Assembly: GCF_028023555.1 (NCBI RefSeq)
Contig: NZ_JAQIOY010000002.1
Coordinates: 752,673 to 816,672 of the forward strand
DNA from: Thalassococcus_A lentus
GTDB taxonomy: Bacteria; Pseudomonadota; Alphaproteobacteria; Rhodobacterales; Rhodobacteraceae
Length of the DNA stretch: 64,000 bases
Direction: 5' to 3'
The notes beneath the pieces are model-generated. The model saw only the letters and a program-made list of their open reading frames with translations. It was not told the origin of the DNA and did not search any database. The position numbers and the translations under genes were made by a program. Shown here piece after piece: positions 27,206 to 38,088 of this stretch (the first letter of the stretch is position 1; every line of letters starts with the position of its first letter).

Positions 27206-28219
27206 TCAGGCCAGCAGCGCGCTGCTTGGCTGAATGCGGCCCGTTACGATCCCGCGCCAGTTTTTGACCTCTGGGGTCATGAAGCGTTTCACGTCGGGAT
27301 GCGCAGCGTCCAACACACCTAGACGCACCAGAATGGCTGCGATCGCACATTCTGCGGCCCGGGTTGCACCGTCGGAAATCTTTAGTGCGACGCCCAGACC
27401 GCGCTTGGGCAGGATCGCCACGAAATACCCTTCCGCCCCTGTCTTGAGCGCAACCGGCTCTGACGCGGCCCGCATCAACAAGGTGCAGGCCCGGCCACTG
27501 CCCGCCACCATCTGAGGAAAGGCATACATCGCCGCGGCCAGCGTCGCCGCGGCGTTGCTTTGCGTATCGCTGCGTTCATGCGCCGTCGCGAAATACGCCA
27601 TGGCGCGCGCCATACCATGCATGCTGGTTGCAAAATTCGGAGCAGAGCATCCATCAATCCCGAAGCCAGGGCTGGTTTCCTGAGTGATCTCTTCAAAGGC
27701 GTCCTTGCAGGCCAACTGGACCGGGTGATCGGGATCGACATATTCGGGCCCCGCGCCCAGATGTTGCGCAAGGGTCAAAAAGCCTGCGTGTTTGCCCGAA
27801 CAGTTGTTGTGCAACTGGCATGGGGCCTGGTCATCGCGGATCATCTGCAGCTTCAAATCCTTGTCGCGCGACGGCTGAGGGCCGCAGCGCAAATCGGTTT
27901 CCTGCAAACCCAGCTCTCCCAACCAAGCCGAGACTGCACTCACATGTTCGGGCGCGCCCTGATGCGAGGCACAGGCCAGCGCAAGCCGGCGCTCATCCAG
28001 ACCACGTGCCGCCGCTGCGCCAGAGGTGATCAAAGGCAAGGCCTGAACCATTTTGGATGAACTGCGCGGCAGGACGATTTCCTTGGGATTTCCCCAAGAA
28101 TCAACGATTTGACCGGTGCCGTCGCAGACAACAGCATGGCCGCTGTGAAGGCTCTCGGCCAGGGGGCCGCGCCAGACTTCGACCAATGGTTCAGCAGTCT
28201 TGTTCGAAACATGGGACAT
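27206..28219 (-). CDS. L-asparaginase of the Rhizobium etli AnsA (class 3) type
   Basis: A cytoplasmic amidohydrolase (337 aa) releasing ammonia from asparagine. It is not the E. coli type. The serine-lysine tandem SSSK (53-56) and the zinc-site residues Cys140 and Lys143 in NNCSGKHAG and Cys191 in GIDGCSAPNF match the rhizobial class 3 enzymes. ATG 28219 is preceded by GAGGTG with five-base spacing; the frame extends upstream to 28252 without such a site. It stands alone, convergent with iolE and divergent from the IalB-like gene. Confidence 0.87.
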   Translation of the reverse strand: MSHVSNKTAEPLVEVWRGPLAESLHSGHAVVCDGTGQIVDSWGNPKEIVLPRSSSKMVQALPLITSGAAAARGLDERRLALACASHQGAPEHVSAVSAWLGELGLQETDLRCGPQPSRDKDLKLQMIRDDQAPCQLHNNCSGKHAGFLTLAQHLGAGPEYVDPDHPVQLACKDAFEEITQETSPGFGIDGCSAPNFATSMHGMARAMAYFATAHERSDTQSNAAATLAAAMYAFPQMVAGSGRACTLLMRAASEPVALKTGAEGYFVAILPKRGLGVALKISDGATRAAECAIAAILVRLGVLDAAHPDVKRFMTPEVKNWRGIVTGRIQPSSALLA

Positions 28220-28389
28220 CTTGCACCTCACTTCTGAGCGAATATCTGCCAACAGGGCTTTAATTGCAGCGTTTTTTCAGGCTATTGTCGCCGCGTCGAG
28301 ACTAAATGGCTTGTGCCAAAGCGAAAAGCGACAAGAAAATCGAGGCACGGGCAGTGACTTTGAGGCAAGGACAGCTGGAGGCTGCAAGT

Positions 28390-28923
28390 ATGATTTCAGG
28401 TCTGGGGCGGATCGTGGGCGCTGGCGCGCTCGCACTCGTGATGGCGGCGGGCGCAAGCCACGCACAGGAAGCCAGCACCAACCGCGTGGATGCCATGACG
28501 GATTGGTCTGTGTTCGAAGGGGATAACCCCAAGGAATGCTGGGCCGTCAGCACTTTCAAGGAAAGCGTTAACACCAAGGATGGCCGAGTGGTGGCCGTGA
28601 CCCGCGGTGAGATACTGTTGATGGTGTTCTACCGTCCGGGTGCGAACGTTAAGGGACAGGTTGCCTTTACCGGTGGTTATCCGTTCGCGGGCGGATCGAC
28701 CGTGAACGTCAACATCGGCGGCACGCAGTTCGAACTCTACACCGAAGGTGAGTGGGCTTGGCCCGCAACTCCGCAGGATGACACCAAGCTGATCACCGCA
28801 ATGAAGCGCGGTGCAAATGCTGTTCTGACCGCCCGCTCATCGCGCGGAACCACCACCAAAGATACGTTCTCTTTGCTGGGTTTCACGGCCGCGGTCGAGG
28901 ATGCGGAAAAGCGCTGTTCGTAA
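28390..28923 (+). CDS. Invasion-associated locus B (IalB)-family periplasmic protein
   Basis: A secreted protein of 177 aa. A signal peptide ends near ASHAQE (residues 20-25). The mature part has the IalB-like pattern of short beta segments, WSVFEGDNPKECWAV near its start and the C-terminal ...CS, so the two cysteines may pair. The family was named from Bartonella but is common in non-pathogenic alphaproteobacteria, with unknown function. ATG 28390 has GGAGG eight bases upstream; the frame continues upstream without a signal peptide. It stands before rlmN, an arrangement I recall from other Rhodobacterales. Confidence 0.8.
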   Translation: MISGLGRIVGAGALALVMAAGASHAQEASTNRVDAMTDWSVFEGDNPKECWAVSTFKESVNTKDGRVVAVTRGEILLMVFYRPGANVKGQVAFTGGYPFAGGSTVNVNIGGTQFELYTEGEWAWPATPQDDTKLITAMKRGANAVLTARSSRGTTTKDTFSLLGFTAAVEDAEKRCS

Positions 28924-28946
28924 CAATCGCTACAGTTTGCTGATGA

Positions 28947-28972
28947 AAAGGGCCGGTCTTGATCGGCCCTTT
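28947..28972 (+). terminator. Intrinsic terminator after the IalB-family gene
   Basis: A 9-bp stem AAAGGGCCG (28947-28955) with CGGCCCTTT (28964-28972) is followed by GGTTTTTG. It should end the IalB transcript before rlmN. Confidence 0.85.
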
Positions 28973-29031
28973 GGTTTTTGAGCCGAATCCTGTAATGGCA
29001 GGCTTTCGGATGACACTGAGGATGCAGGGCC

Positions 29032-30237
29032 ATGGCTGAACAGTCTGGACAAAACGCGCAAGCACCAATCACGCAAGACGTGATGACAATCCCGCGCAAG
29101 CTGCCGGAAGGCGGCAAGGTCAACCTGATCGGTTTGACCCGCGACGGTCTGCGTGCGGCCCTCATCGAAGCCGGAACACCCGAAAAACAGGCCAAGATGC
29201 GCACCGGGCAGATCTGGCAGTGGCTGTATCACTGGGGTGTCCGCGATTTTGGCTCGATGACCAATTTGTCCAAGGATTACCGGGCGCAACTGGCTGAACG
29301 TTTTGAAATCGCAATTCCCGAAGTCGTGTCCAAGCAGGTCAGCGCCGATGGCACGCGCAAGTATCTGGTGCGGATCGCGGGCGGTCACGAAGTCGAAGTG
29401 GTCTATATTCCCGAAACCGATCGCGGAACGCTTTGCATTTCCAGTCAGGTCGGCTGCACCCTGACCTGCTCATTCTGCCACACGGGCACGCAAAAACTGG
29501 TCCGCAATCTGACGGCGGCCGAGATCATTGGTCAGGTCATGATGGCCCGGGATGATCTGGACGAATGGCCGGAACCCGGCGTTGGTACCGGGGATGCCGG
29601 ACCGCGCCTTTTGTCGAACATCGTGCTGATGGGCATGGGCGAGCCGCTCTACAATTTCGAAAATGTCCGCGACGCGATGAAGATTGCCATGGACGGCGAA
29701 GGCATTGCCCTGTCACGCCGCCGGATCACTCTGTCGACCTCGGGTGTCGTTCCCGAAATCGCCAAAACCGCCGAAGAGATTGGCTGCCTTTTGGCCGTGT
29801 CCTTTCACGCCACCACCGACGAGGTGCGCGACCGATTGGTTCCGATCAACAAGCGCTGGAACATCGAGGCGCTGCTGGATGCCCTGCGTGAATATCCCAA
29901 GGTCTCCAACTCTGAGCGGATCACCTTTGAGTACGTGATGCTGAAAGACGTGAATGACAGCGACGAAGACGCGCGGCGGCTGGTTCGATTGATCAGCGGC
30001 ATCCCCGCCAAGATCAATCTGATCCCGTTCAACGAATGGCCCGGCGCGCCTTACCAGCGTTCGGACTGGGCCCGGATCGAGAGCTTTGCCGACATCATCT
30101 ACAAGGCGGGCTACGCTTCCCCCATCCGTACCCCGCGCGGCGAAGACATCATGGCCGCATGCGGTCAGCTGAAGTCCGCGACCGAACGGGCACGCAAATC
30201 GCGCAAACAGATCGAGGCCGAAGTCCAACAGGGCTGA
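29032..30237 (+). CDS. rlmN: Dual-specificity 23S rRNA / tRNA adenine-C2 methyltransferase
   Basis: A cytoplasmic radical-SAM enzyme (401 aa) methylating A2503 of 23S rRNA and A37 of some tRNAs. The cluster motif CTLTCSFC supplies three cysteines, the SAM-binding GMGEPLYNFENV follows, and the C-terminal AACGQL provides the resolving cysteine. The length is slightly above the E. coli enzyme because of a 30-residue N-terminal extension. It has its own flanking terminators, so it is probably monocistronic. Confidence 0.95.
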   Translation: MAEQSGQNAQAPITQDVMTIPRKLPEGGKVNLIGLTRDGLRAALIEAGTPEKQAKMRTGQIWQWLYHWGVRDFGSMTNLSKDYRAQLAERFEIAIPEVVSKQVSADGTRKYLVRIAGGHEVEVVYIPETDRGTLCISSQVGCTLTCSFCHTGTQKLVRNLTAAEIIGQVMMARDDLDEWPEPGVGTGDAGPRLLSNIVLMGMGEPLYNFENVRDAMKIAMDGEGIALSRRRITLSTSGVVPEIAKTAEEIGCLLAVSFHATTDEVRDRLVPINKRWNIEALLDALREYPKVSNSERITFEYVMLKDVNDSDEDARRLVRLISGIPAKINLIPFNEWPGAPYQRSDWARIESFADIIYKAGYASPIRTPRGEDIMAACGQLKSATERARKSRKQIEAEVQQG

Positions 30238-30263
30238 AACTCTTTACTTTTCAGACAGATGAT

Positions 30264-30287
30264 GGCCGCCCCTGCATTCGGGCGGCC
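30264..30287 (+). terminator. Intrinsic terminator after rlmN
   Basis: An 8-bp GC stem GGCCGCCC (30264-30271) with GGGCGGCC (30280-30287) is followed by TTTTTCGTT, 26 bases after the rlmN stop. It is a classic rho-independent terminator. Confidence 0.9.
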
Positions 30288-30371
30288 TTTTTCGTTGTCG
30301 GGCCGCGTCAGCATTGCTTGACATTTCCGACTATTTTTATCAGTTATTGACATCTGAACGAAGAATGACCG

Positions 30372-30824
30372 ATGAAACACGAACCTTTTGCCCCAAAGCG
30401 CTTGACCGATTTGAAACCGGTCGAAGCCCGTTTGATCACCTTGCTGCGGCATGTGAATGCACACCGTGCTCCGCAGCGGGCCATTTGGTCAGATCTGCGC
30501 AGGGACATGACTTTCAAACGGGCCCGGTCCTGCTGGATGGCCGCAAGCAACATGCTGGACCTTCTGAATAGCCACGGCTGGCAACCGGCACCCCTTTCGG
30601 CACCGCGCTGCAAACTGCTGTCTCAGCACGAACAGACGCTGGTCCTTTTCGTCCTGTCCGCGACCGAACAACGCCGCGAAGAAGCCATGGAACAGGCCCT
30701 GTTCCTAATCCAGCCGCACAAGATGCCGGAACTGGTCAAACAGGCCGAACGTCTCGGAATGCCGCTGCTCTGTGCTGACTGCAAACGCAGGATTCTCGGT
30801 GATCGGACCTTGACCTTCCAGTGA
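30372..30824 (+). CDS. Hypothetical protein upstream of copA
   Basis: A 150-aa protein I do not recognise. It is basic and mostly helical, with a central Trp-rich stretch (SCWMAASNMLDLLNSHGW), and ends in a CxxC pair (LCADCKRR) near residues 137-140. There is no signal peptide or membrane span. The open frame has normal third-position GC bias and a terminator lies before it. It is immediately followed by the copper ATPase gene, whose possible upstream GTG overlaps its stop. The position and the CxxC suggest, but do not show, a link to copper or redox handling. Confidence 0.6.
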   Translation: MKHEPFAPKRLTDLKPVEARLITLLRHVNAHRAPQRAIWSDLRRDMTFKRARSCWMAASNMLDLLNSHGWQPAPLSAPRCKLLSQHEQTLVLFVLSATEQRREEAMEQALFLIQPHKMPELVKQAERLGMPLLCADCKRRILGDRTLTFQ

Positions 30825-30871
30825 CAGGAACCCTTATGTTTGGCGAAAGCTTGCCAACCAAAGGTCCGACA

Positions 30872-33340
30872 ATGGCCACTGCCACTTTGCGTTTTGAAGT
30901 CACAAATCTAAGCTGTGCGGGCTGCGCCGGACGGGCCGAGCGTGCGCTGGCTTCAGTTGCAGGCGTTGAACAGGCTGGCGTCAATCTGGCCAATCGCATG
31001 GCAACCGTCGCAGGTGATGCGGGCTTCTCAGAGCTGAACCAAGCCCTGCAAGACGCAGGATATCCGGCCCGAACCGAGGTGCGCACGCTCCAAATCAGGG
31101 GCATGCACTGTGCTTCTTGCACCCAAAGGATTGAGGCCGGGTTGATGGCCCTGCGCGGCGTGACGAAGGCACAAGTCAATTTGGCTTCCGAACAGGCCCG
31201 GGTCACGACCGTGCCGGGATTGGTCGAGCAAGAAGACCTGACTTCAACGATCAAGGCACTGGGGTTTGACGCCGAGCCGCTGGACTGCGACGATGTGGTC
31301 CCGCCCGATGCCTCTGAACAAGCGCAGCTGCGCCGGGATCTATGGATTGCGGGCATTCTGACCCTTCCGGTGTTTCTGGTCGAAATGGGCGGGCATCTTG
31401 TTCCACCGTTTCACCATTGGATCCATGGGACGATCGGCCAGCAAACCAGCTGGCTGCTTCAGTTCATTTTGATCACGGCGGTTTTGGCGATACCGGGACG
31501 GCGGTTTTACCGCATCGGCCTGCCGCTCTTGGCCAAGGGCACACCGGACATGAATTCGCTGGTCGCCTTGGGCACCTTGGCGGCCTGGGGATATTCCACA
31601 CTCGCGCTATTTGCGCCTCAAGCGCTGCCCCAAGGCACGCGCGCCATCTATTTTGAAGCCGCGGGCGTCATTGTCACGCTGATCTTGCTGGGCCGGTTTC
31701 TAGAAGCACGGGCCAAAGGCCGTACAAGGGCTGCGATCCGGCAACTTGTGGGACTTCGCCCCGATACGGCGCAGGTCGAACGGGATGGTCAAATCGTCGA
31801 CATTCCCGTGGATCAGATTGTGTTGGGGGATGTGCTGTCCCTGAAAGCGGGCGAACGCGTGGCAGTGGATGGGGCCGTGCTGACCGGGCGGTCATTCGTG
31901 GACGAAAGCATGATCACGGGCGAGCCTGTACCAAACGAAAAATCCGAAGGGTCGATGCTGGTCGCCGGTACCGTCAACGGCAACGGCGCGTTGCGGTATC
32001 GCGCCACGGCGGTGGGGCATGACACCGTGCTGGCCCGGATCATTGCGATGGTTCAGGAGGCACAGGGGGCCAAACTGCCGATTCAGGCGCTGGCAGATCG
32101 GGTGGTGCGTTGGTTCGTACCAATCGTCATGGCACTTGCGGCGCTGACCGTTGCGATCTGGCTGACCTTTGGGCCCGGACTGACCTTTGCGCTGGTGGCC
32201 GGTGTGTCCGTTCTGATCATCGCCTGCCCCTGCGCCATGGGGCTGGCAACGCCGACCTCGATCATGGTGGGGACCGGCCGTGCGGCAGAACTGGGCGTGC
32301 TGTTCCGCAAAGGGGATACGCTTCAACGGCTGGATACCGTTAAGGCAATCGCCTTTGACAAGACAGGCACCCTGACGCGGGGCCGTCCGGAACTTGCGGA
32401 CCAATGGGCTGCGCCCGGGTTTGAAGCTTCCGATGTGCTCAGGCTGGCAGCCAGCGCCGAGACAGGCAGCGACCATCCGATCGCCCAAGCATTGATCCAA
32501 GCCGCAACAGACAGCGAAACGCCCCAAAGCGTCGAGGCGATACCGGGCTTTGGATTGCGTGCAATTGTTGATGGGCAGACCGTCTTGGTCGGTGCAGAAC
32601 GCCTGATGAACCGAGAGGACATCAGCCTTGCGCCCCTTGAAAAAGCGTTGGCCTCGATGGCGGCCAAAGGGCAGACGCCCGTTCTGGTAGCTGTCGATGG
32701 CCGGATTGCTGGCGCATTCGCGGTCGCCGACCAAGTCAAACCCGAAGCGGCCCGTGCTTTGGCTGTCCTGCGCGAGCGGGGCATTTCGCTGGCCATGATA
32801 ACCGGCGACACGGCTTCGGTTGCGCGCAATGTGGCTGCGGATCTGGGCATCGATCATGTGCAGGCCGAAGTTCTGCCAGAGGGCAAACGAGACGCCGTAA
32901 GACAATTGCAAATCGAACTGGGCGCAGTCGCCTTTGTTGGCGATGGGATCAACGATGCACCAGCGCTGGCCGAAGCCGACGTGGGCATTGCAATCGGAAC
33001 CGGCACGGATGTGGCCATCGAAAGCGCCGACGTCGTGTTGATATCCGGCGATCTGGCTGGCGCTGTGACCGCCCTTGATGTGTCCAGGCGCGTCATGCGG
33101 AACATTCGGCAAAACCTGTTCTGGGCCTTTGCCTACAACGCAGCTTTGATTCCGGTGGCTGCTGGCATTCTGTATCCAGCCATTGGCATGCTGCTTTCAC
33201 CGATGCTGGCCGCCGGGGCCATGGCGCTTTCGTCGGTCTTTGTGCTCAGCAATGCGCTGCGACTGCGCCGCATGGCCCCTGCCCTTGCCCACAATCCCGA
33301 CGCGCAACGCAGAACATTGCAGCAGGAAGCACACGCATGA
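30872..33340 (+). CDS. copA: Copper-exporting P1B-type ATPase
   Basis: An inner-membrane pump (822 aa from this start) exporting Cu(I). Two N-terminal heavy-metal domains carry LSCAGC (Cys15/Cys18) and MHCASC. They are followed by eight membrane spans with the transport motif CPCAMGLATP, the TGEP actuator loop, the phosphorylation site DKTGTLT and the GDGINDAPAL hinge. The start is uncertain: GTG 30821 overlaps the previous stop, ATG 30836 has AGGAA five bases away and ATG 30872 has AAAGG seven bases away. I chose the last because the first metal domain follows directly. cueR overlaps its 3' end, so expression is probably copper-induced. Confidence 0.93.
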   Translation: MATATLRFEVTNLSCAGCAGRAERALASVAGVEQAGVNLANRMATVAGDAGFSELNQALQDAGYPARTEVRTLQIRGMHCASCTQRIEAGLMALRGVTKAQVNLASEQARVTTVPGLVEQEDLTSTIKALGFDAEPLDCDDVVPPDASEQAQLRRDLWIAGILTLPVFLVEMGGHLVPPFHHWIHGTIGQQTSWLLQFILITAVLAIPGRRFYRIGLPLLAKGTPDMNSLVALGTLAAWGYSTLALFAPQALPQGTRAIYFEAAGVIVTLILLGRFLEARAKGRTRAAIRQLVGLRPDTAQVERDGQIVDIPVDQIVLGDVLSLKAGERVAVDGAVLTGRSFVDESMITGEPVPNEKSEGSMLVAGTVNGNGALRYRATAVGHDTVLARIIAMVQEAQGAKLPIQALADRVVRWFVPIVMALAALTVAIWLTFGPGLTFALVAGVSVLIIACPCAMGLATPTSIMVGTGRAAELGVLFRKGDTLQRLDTVKAIAFDKTGTLTRGRPELADQWAAPGFEASDVLRLAASAETGSDHPIAQALIQAATDSETPQSVEAIPGFGLRAIVDGQTVLVGAERLMNREDISLAPLEKALASMAAKGQTPVLVAVDGRIAGAFAVADQVKPEAARALAVLRERGISLAMITGDTASVARNVAADLGIDHVQAEVLPEGKRDAVRQLQIELGAVAFVGDGINDAPALAEADVGIAIGTGTDVAIESADVVLISGDLAGAVTALDVSRRVMRNIRQNLFWAFAYNAALIPVAAGILYPAIGMLLSPMLAAGAMALSSVFVLSNALRLRRMAPALAHNPDAQRRTLQQEAHA

Positions 33341-33726
33341 ATATCTCTGAGGTAGGAAAACAGGCAGGCCTGCCCGCCAAGACCATTCGCTATTACGAAG
33401 AAATCGGTCTGGTCAGCCCCCGCCGGGATACCAACGGGTATCGGGTGTTTCAGGACAGCGACCTGCATAAACTGGCCTTTGTGGCCCGGGCCCGCGCCTT
33501 GGGGTTTTCCATCGAAGACTGCCGCCTTCTTATGGCGCTCTACGAAGACGACAGCCGCGCCAGCTCAGACGTCAAGAAGCTGGCGCAGGATCATCTGCGC
33601 CAAATCGACGAAAAGATTGCTGCGTTGCAGGGGATGCGCGACACCTTGGGGGATCTGGTGACGGCCTGCCATGGCGATGCGCGGCCCGATTGTCCGATCC
33701 TCAAGGATCTGGCCCGATCCAGCTAG
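33337..33726 (+). CDS. cueR: MerR-family copper-responsive regulator
   Basis: A 129-aa dimeric activator. The N-terminal winged helix starts MNISEVGKQAGLPAKTIRYYEEIGL, followed by the dimerisation helix. The metal loop has two cysteines seven residues apart (Cys111, Cys119 in CHGDARPDC), the spacing of CueR that binds Cu(I), Ag(I) or Au(I). Its ATG overlaps the copA stop (ATGA). Being encoded at the end of the operon it would control, it likely autoregulates. Confidence 0.9.
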   Translation: MNISEVGKQAGLPAKTIRYYEEIGLVSPRRDTNGYRVFQDSDLHKLAFVARARALGFSIEDCRLLMALYEDDSRASSDVKKLAQDHLRQIDEKIAALQGMRDTLGDLVTACHGDARPDCPILKDLARSS

Positions 33727-33739
33727 GGCCGCCGGTCGA

Positions 33740-34378
33740 TCAGGACGGGTACTTGTCCTGAAGGGCCTTGACCTGTTCCGCCGTCAATATCCGCGGATCC
33801 ATACCCCGGGTCATCAGTGCCAGCTTTGCGGTTTCTTCCAGCTCTTCCATGGCGAAACTGGCGGCCCAGATATCCTTGCCCGCCACAACCGGCCCGTGAT
33901 TGGCCAGCAGAACGGCAGTGCGTTTGCCGGCAAGCCCCCTGACGGCCTCGCCCATTTCAGGGTCGCCGGGCAGGAACACCGGCAGCAACTTGACCTTGCC
34001 CAGCATCATGACAGCGTAAGGTGTCAGCGGTGGCAACACATCATCGGGATCGATTTCAGGCAGCATGGACAACGCTGTTGAATGCGATGAATGCAGATGC
34101 ACAACGGCCCCTGTGCCGCTGCGCGTTTCATAAAATGCGCTGTGCAGCGGGGTTTCCTTGGTCGGCTTATCGCCGCCCAGATGGGTCATGTCGGGTGCCA
34201 GCAGGCTGATGCGGGCCGGATCCAGGAACCCAAAGGAACTGCCGGTCGGCGTCATGAGAAGGTTCCCATCGGGCAACCGAACCGAGATATTGCCGGACGA
34301 TCCGCGCGTCAGACCGCGGTCAAACATCGACTTGGCGATGCGGCAGATATCTTCGCGTGCTTTGCTCTCGATGCTCAT
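33740..34378 (-). CDS. otnC: 3-Oxo-tetronate 4-phosphate decarboxylase (class II aldolase family)
   Basis: A zinc-dependent class II aldolase/adducin-fold enzyme (212 aa) decarboxylating 3-oxo-tetronate 4-phosphate to dihydroxyacetone phosphate. Metal-site histidines are in VVHLHSSHS, and a third is in LLANHGPVV; the substrate loop is RGSSGNISVRL. The ATG overlaps the otnK stop by four bases. Pairing with the kinase supports OtnC rather than fuculose-phosphate aldolase. Confidence 0.87.
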   Translation of the reverse strand: MSIESKAREDICRIAKSMFDRGLTRGSSGNISVRLPDGNLLMTPTGSSFGFLDPARISLLAPDMTHLGGDKPTKETPLHSAFYETRSGTGAVVHLHSSHSTALSMLPEIDPDDVLPPLTPYAVMMLGKVKLLPVFLPGDPEMGEAVRGLAGKRTAVLLANHGPVVAGKDIWAASFAMEELEETAKLALMTRGMDPRILTAEQVKALQDKYPS

Positions 34379-35598
34379 GCACCCTCCATCTGCCGCAAGG
34401 CCTGCTCGAAAAAGTCTGGTCCGCCAAAATTGCCCGACTTCAAAGCCAGCGCCAGTTCACGGCCTTCAGCGCGCACCAGCGGGACCCCGGCGGCAATGCG
34501 TGGGCCTATGGCCAGTCTGGTCGCACCAAGCCCTGAAACCACGGCACCCGAAGTCTCACCTCCGGCCACAACGATACGCTGGACACCCCGGTCTGCCAGA
34601 TGCGCGGCCAGATCCGAAAACAGTGTTTCAATTCGTCCGGCCACGGCCTCACGTCCAAACTGGTCCTGCGCAGCACGCACCACTACGGGGTCGGCCGAAC
34701 TGTAGATCATCGGAACGCCGGGCTGCGACAGGGCCCATTCCGCCAGCGTTTCCACCGTGGCGGCACCGGACATGACCGTCTCGGCAGTGACTTCGCGCGA
34801 CGCGGCCTTGGCGGCGTAGGTTTCGACCTGACCACGGGTTGCGCGGCTGCACGAGCCTGACAGCACGATACCCGCCCCGGTCACGGGCGCCCAGTTTGGT
34901 GTCGCGGGTTTAGCGCCAAAATTGGCCGGCAGACCCAAGGCTATGCCGGAGCCGCCACAGAGCAGGCGCGCCCCCGCGGCTGCGGCACCGATGGTCCAAA
35001 GATCATCATCCTGAATGGCGTCGACGATCACATGACCCTTTTCCGGCATCGCATCACGGATCGCCTGCGCGCCTGCCGCCACCACTCGGGCCGAAACATG
35101 ACCGACTGGCTGGTCGGACTGAAGCGCCAACCAGCGCCGCAAATCCGCATCGGTCATTGGCGTCAGAGGGTGATCCTGCATGCCGCATTCGTTCAGCAAA
35201 GTTTCCCCGACGAAAAGGTGCCCCATATAGACCGACCGGCCGTTTTCCGGAAACGCCGGACAGGTGATGACCGTTTCGGCCCCCAGTTTTTCGGCCAGCG
35301 CATCAAGAACAGGGCCGATGTTGCCCTCGGGCGTGGAATCAAAGGTTGAGCAAACTTTGAAAATGATCTGCTCCGCACCCTGCGCACGCAACCAATCGCA
35401 GGCGGCCAGCGATTGCGAAACCGCTTCGGCCACTGGCGCGGTGCGGGATTTCAACGCCACCACCCCGGCCCCCAGATCGGGATCTGCAGGACCTTCGGGC
35501 ACACCGATATATTGCGCGGTGCTCATACCGGCCTCGGCCAATGTCAGTGCGATGTCGGATGCACCGGTAAAATCATCTGCGACTACGCCAATTTTCAC
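34375..35598 (-). CDS. otnK: 3-Oxo-tetronate kinase (four-carbon acid sugar kinase)
   Basis: A four-carbon acid sugar kinase of 407 aa. The N-terminal domain begins KIGVVADDFTGASDIA, binding substrate, and the C-terminal domain has IVVAGGETSGAVVSGLG for ATP. The start is GTG 35598, preceded by AAGGAT with eight-base spacing; the frame upstream to 35703 runs into the divergent promoter region. With OtnC it forms the last two steps of L-threonate or D-erythronate use. The dehydrogenase and isomerase (ltnD or denD, otnI) are not adjacent. It is divergent from the isocitrate dehydrogenase gene. Confidence 0.87.
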   Translation of the reverse strand: MKIGVVADDFTGASDIALTLAEAGMSTAQYIGVPEGPADPDLGAGVVALKSRTAPVAEAVSQSLAACDWLRAQGAEQIIFKVCSTFDSTPEGNIGPVLDALAEKLGAETVITCPAFPENGRSVYMGHLFVGETLLNECGMQDHPLTPMTDADLRRWLALQSDQPVGHVSARVVAAGAQAIRDAMPEKGHVIVDAIQDDDLWTIGAAAAGARLLCGGSGIALGLPANFGAKPATPNWAPVTGAGIVLSGSCSRATRGQVETYAAKAASREVTAETVMSGAATVETLAEWALSQPGVPMIYSSADPVVVRAAQDQFGREAVAGRIETLFSDLAAHLADRGVQRIVVAGGETSGAVVSGLGATRLAIGPRIAAGVPLVRAEGRELALALKSGNFGGPDFFEQALRQMEGA

Positions 35599-35808
35599 GC
35601 CATGATCCTTTCCGTGGGCTGTCCGTCTTGGGCCATAGGGCATAGCCAAAGGTCTCTTGTCCAGTGGCAGGGCACAGCGACCCGCGGGTTGATGCGGCAT
35701 CACGTCCCGGCGTATTTCGACAATTTTCCACGATTCAAGCCCCCATCGCTGTGGACGTTCGGTGCCCTGTCGGCTATTGCCTGCGCATCAATGAGAGGTT
35801 TGTGCACC

Positions 35809-38016
<2,208 letters not shown>

Positions 38017-38038
38017 GCGCGGAACGACAAACCATGCA

Positions 38039-38064
38039 TTCGGCGCGCCAAGGGGCGCGCCGAA
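38039..38064 (+). terminator. Hairpin after icd
   Basis: An 11-bp perfect stem TTCGGCGCGCC (38039-38049) with GGCGCGCCGAA (38054-38064) and a 4-nt loop lies 22 bases past the icd stop, between convergent genes. It lacks a T-run but is very stable. Confidence 0.65.
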
Positions 38065-38088
38065 ACCGCAGGCCACTCGGACCTACGC

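Noticed and set aside
30311..30371. MerR-type long-spaced copper promoter before the hypothetical/copA genes
   Set aside because: A TTGACA is present at 30318-30323, but no convincing -10 at 19-20 bp and no dyad between the elements could be seen.
31892..33112. Long leftward open frame (406 aa) opposite copA
   Set aside because: All P-type ATPase motifs are in frame on the plus strand; the antisense frame has no motif, no ribosome site and atypical composition.
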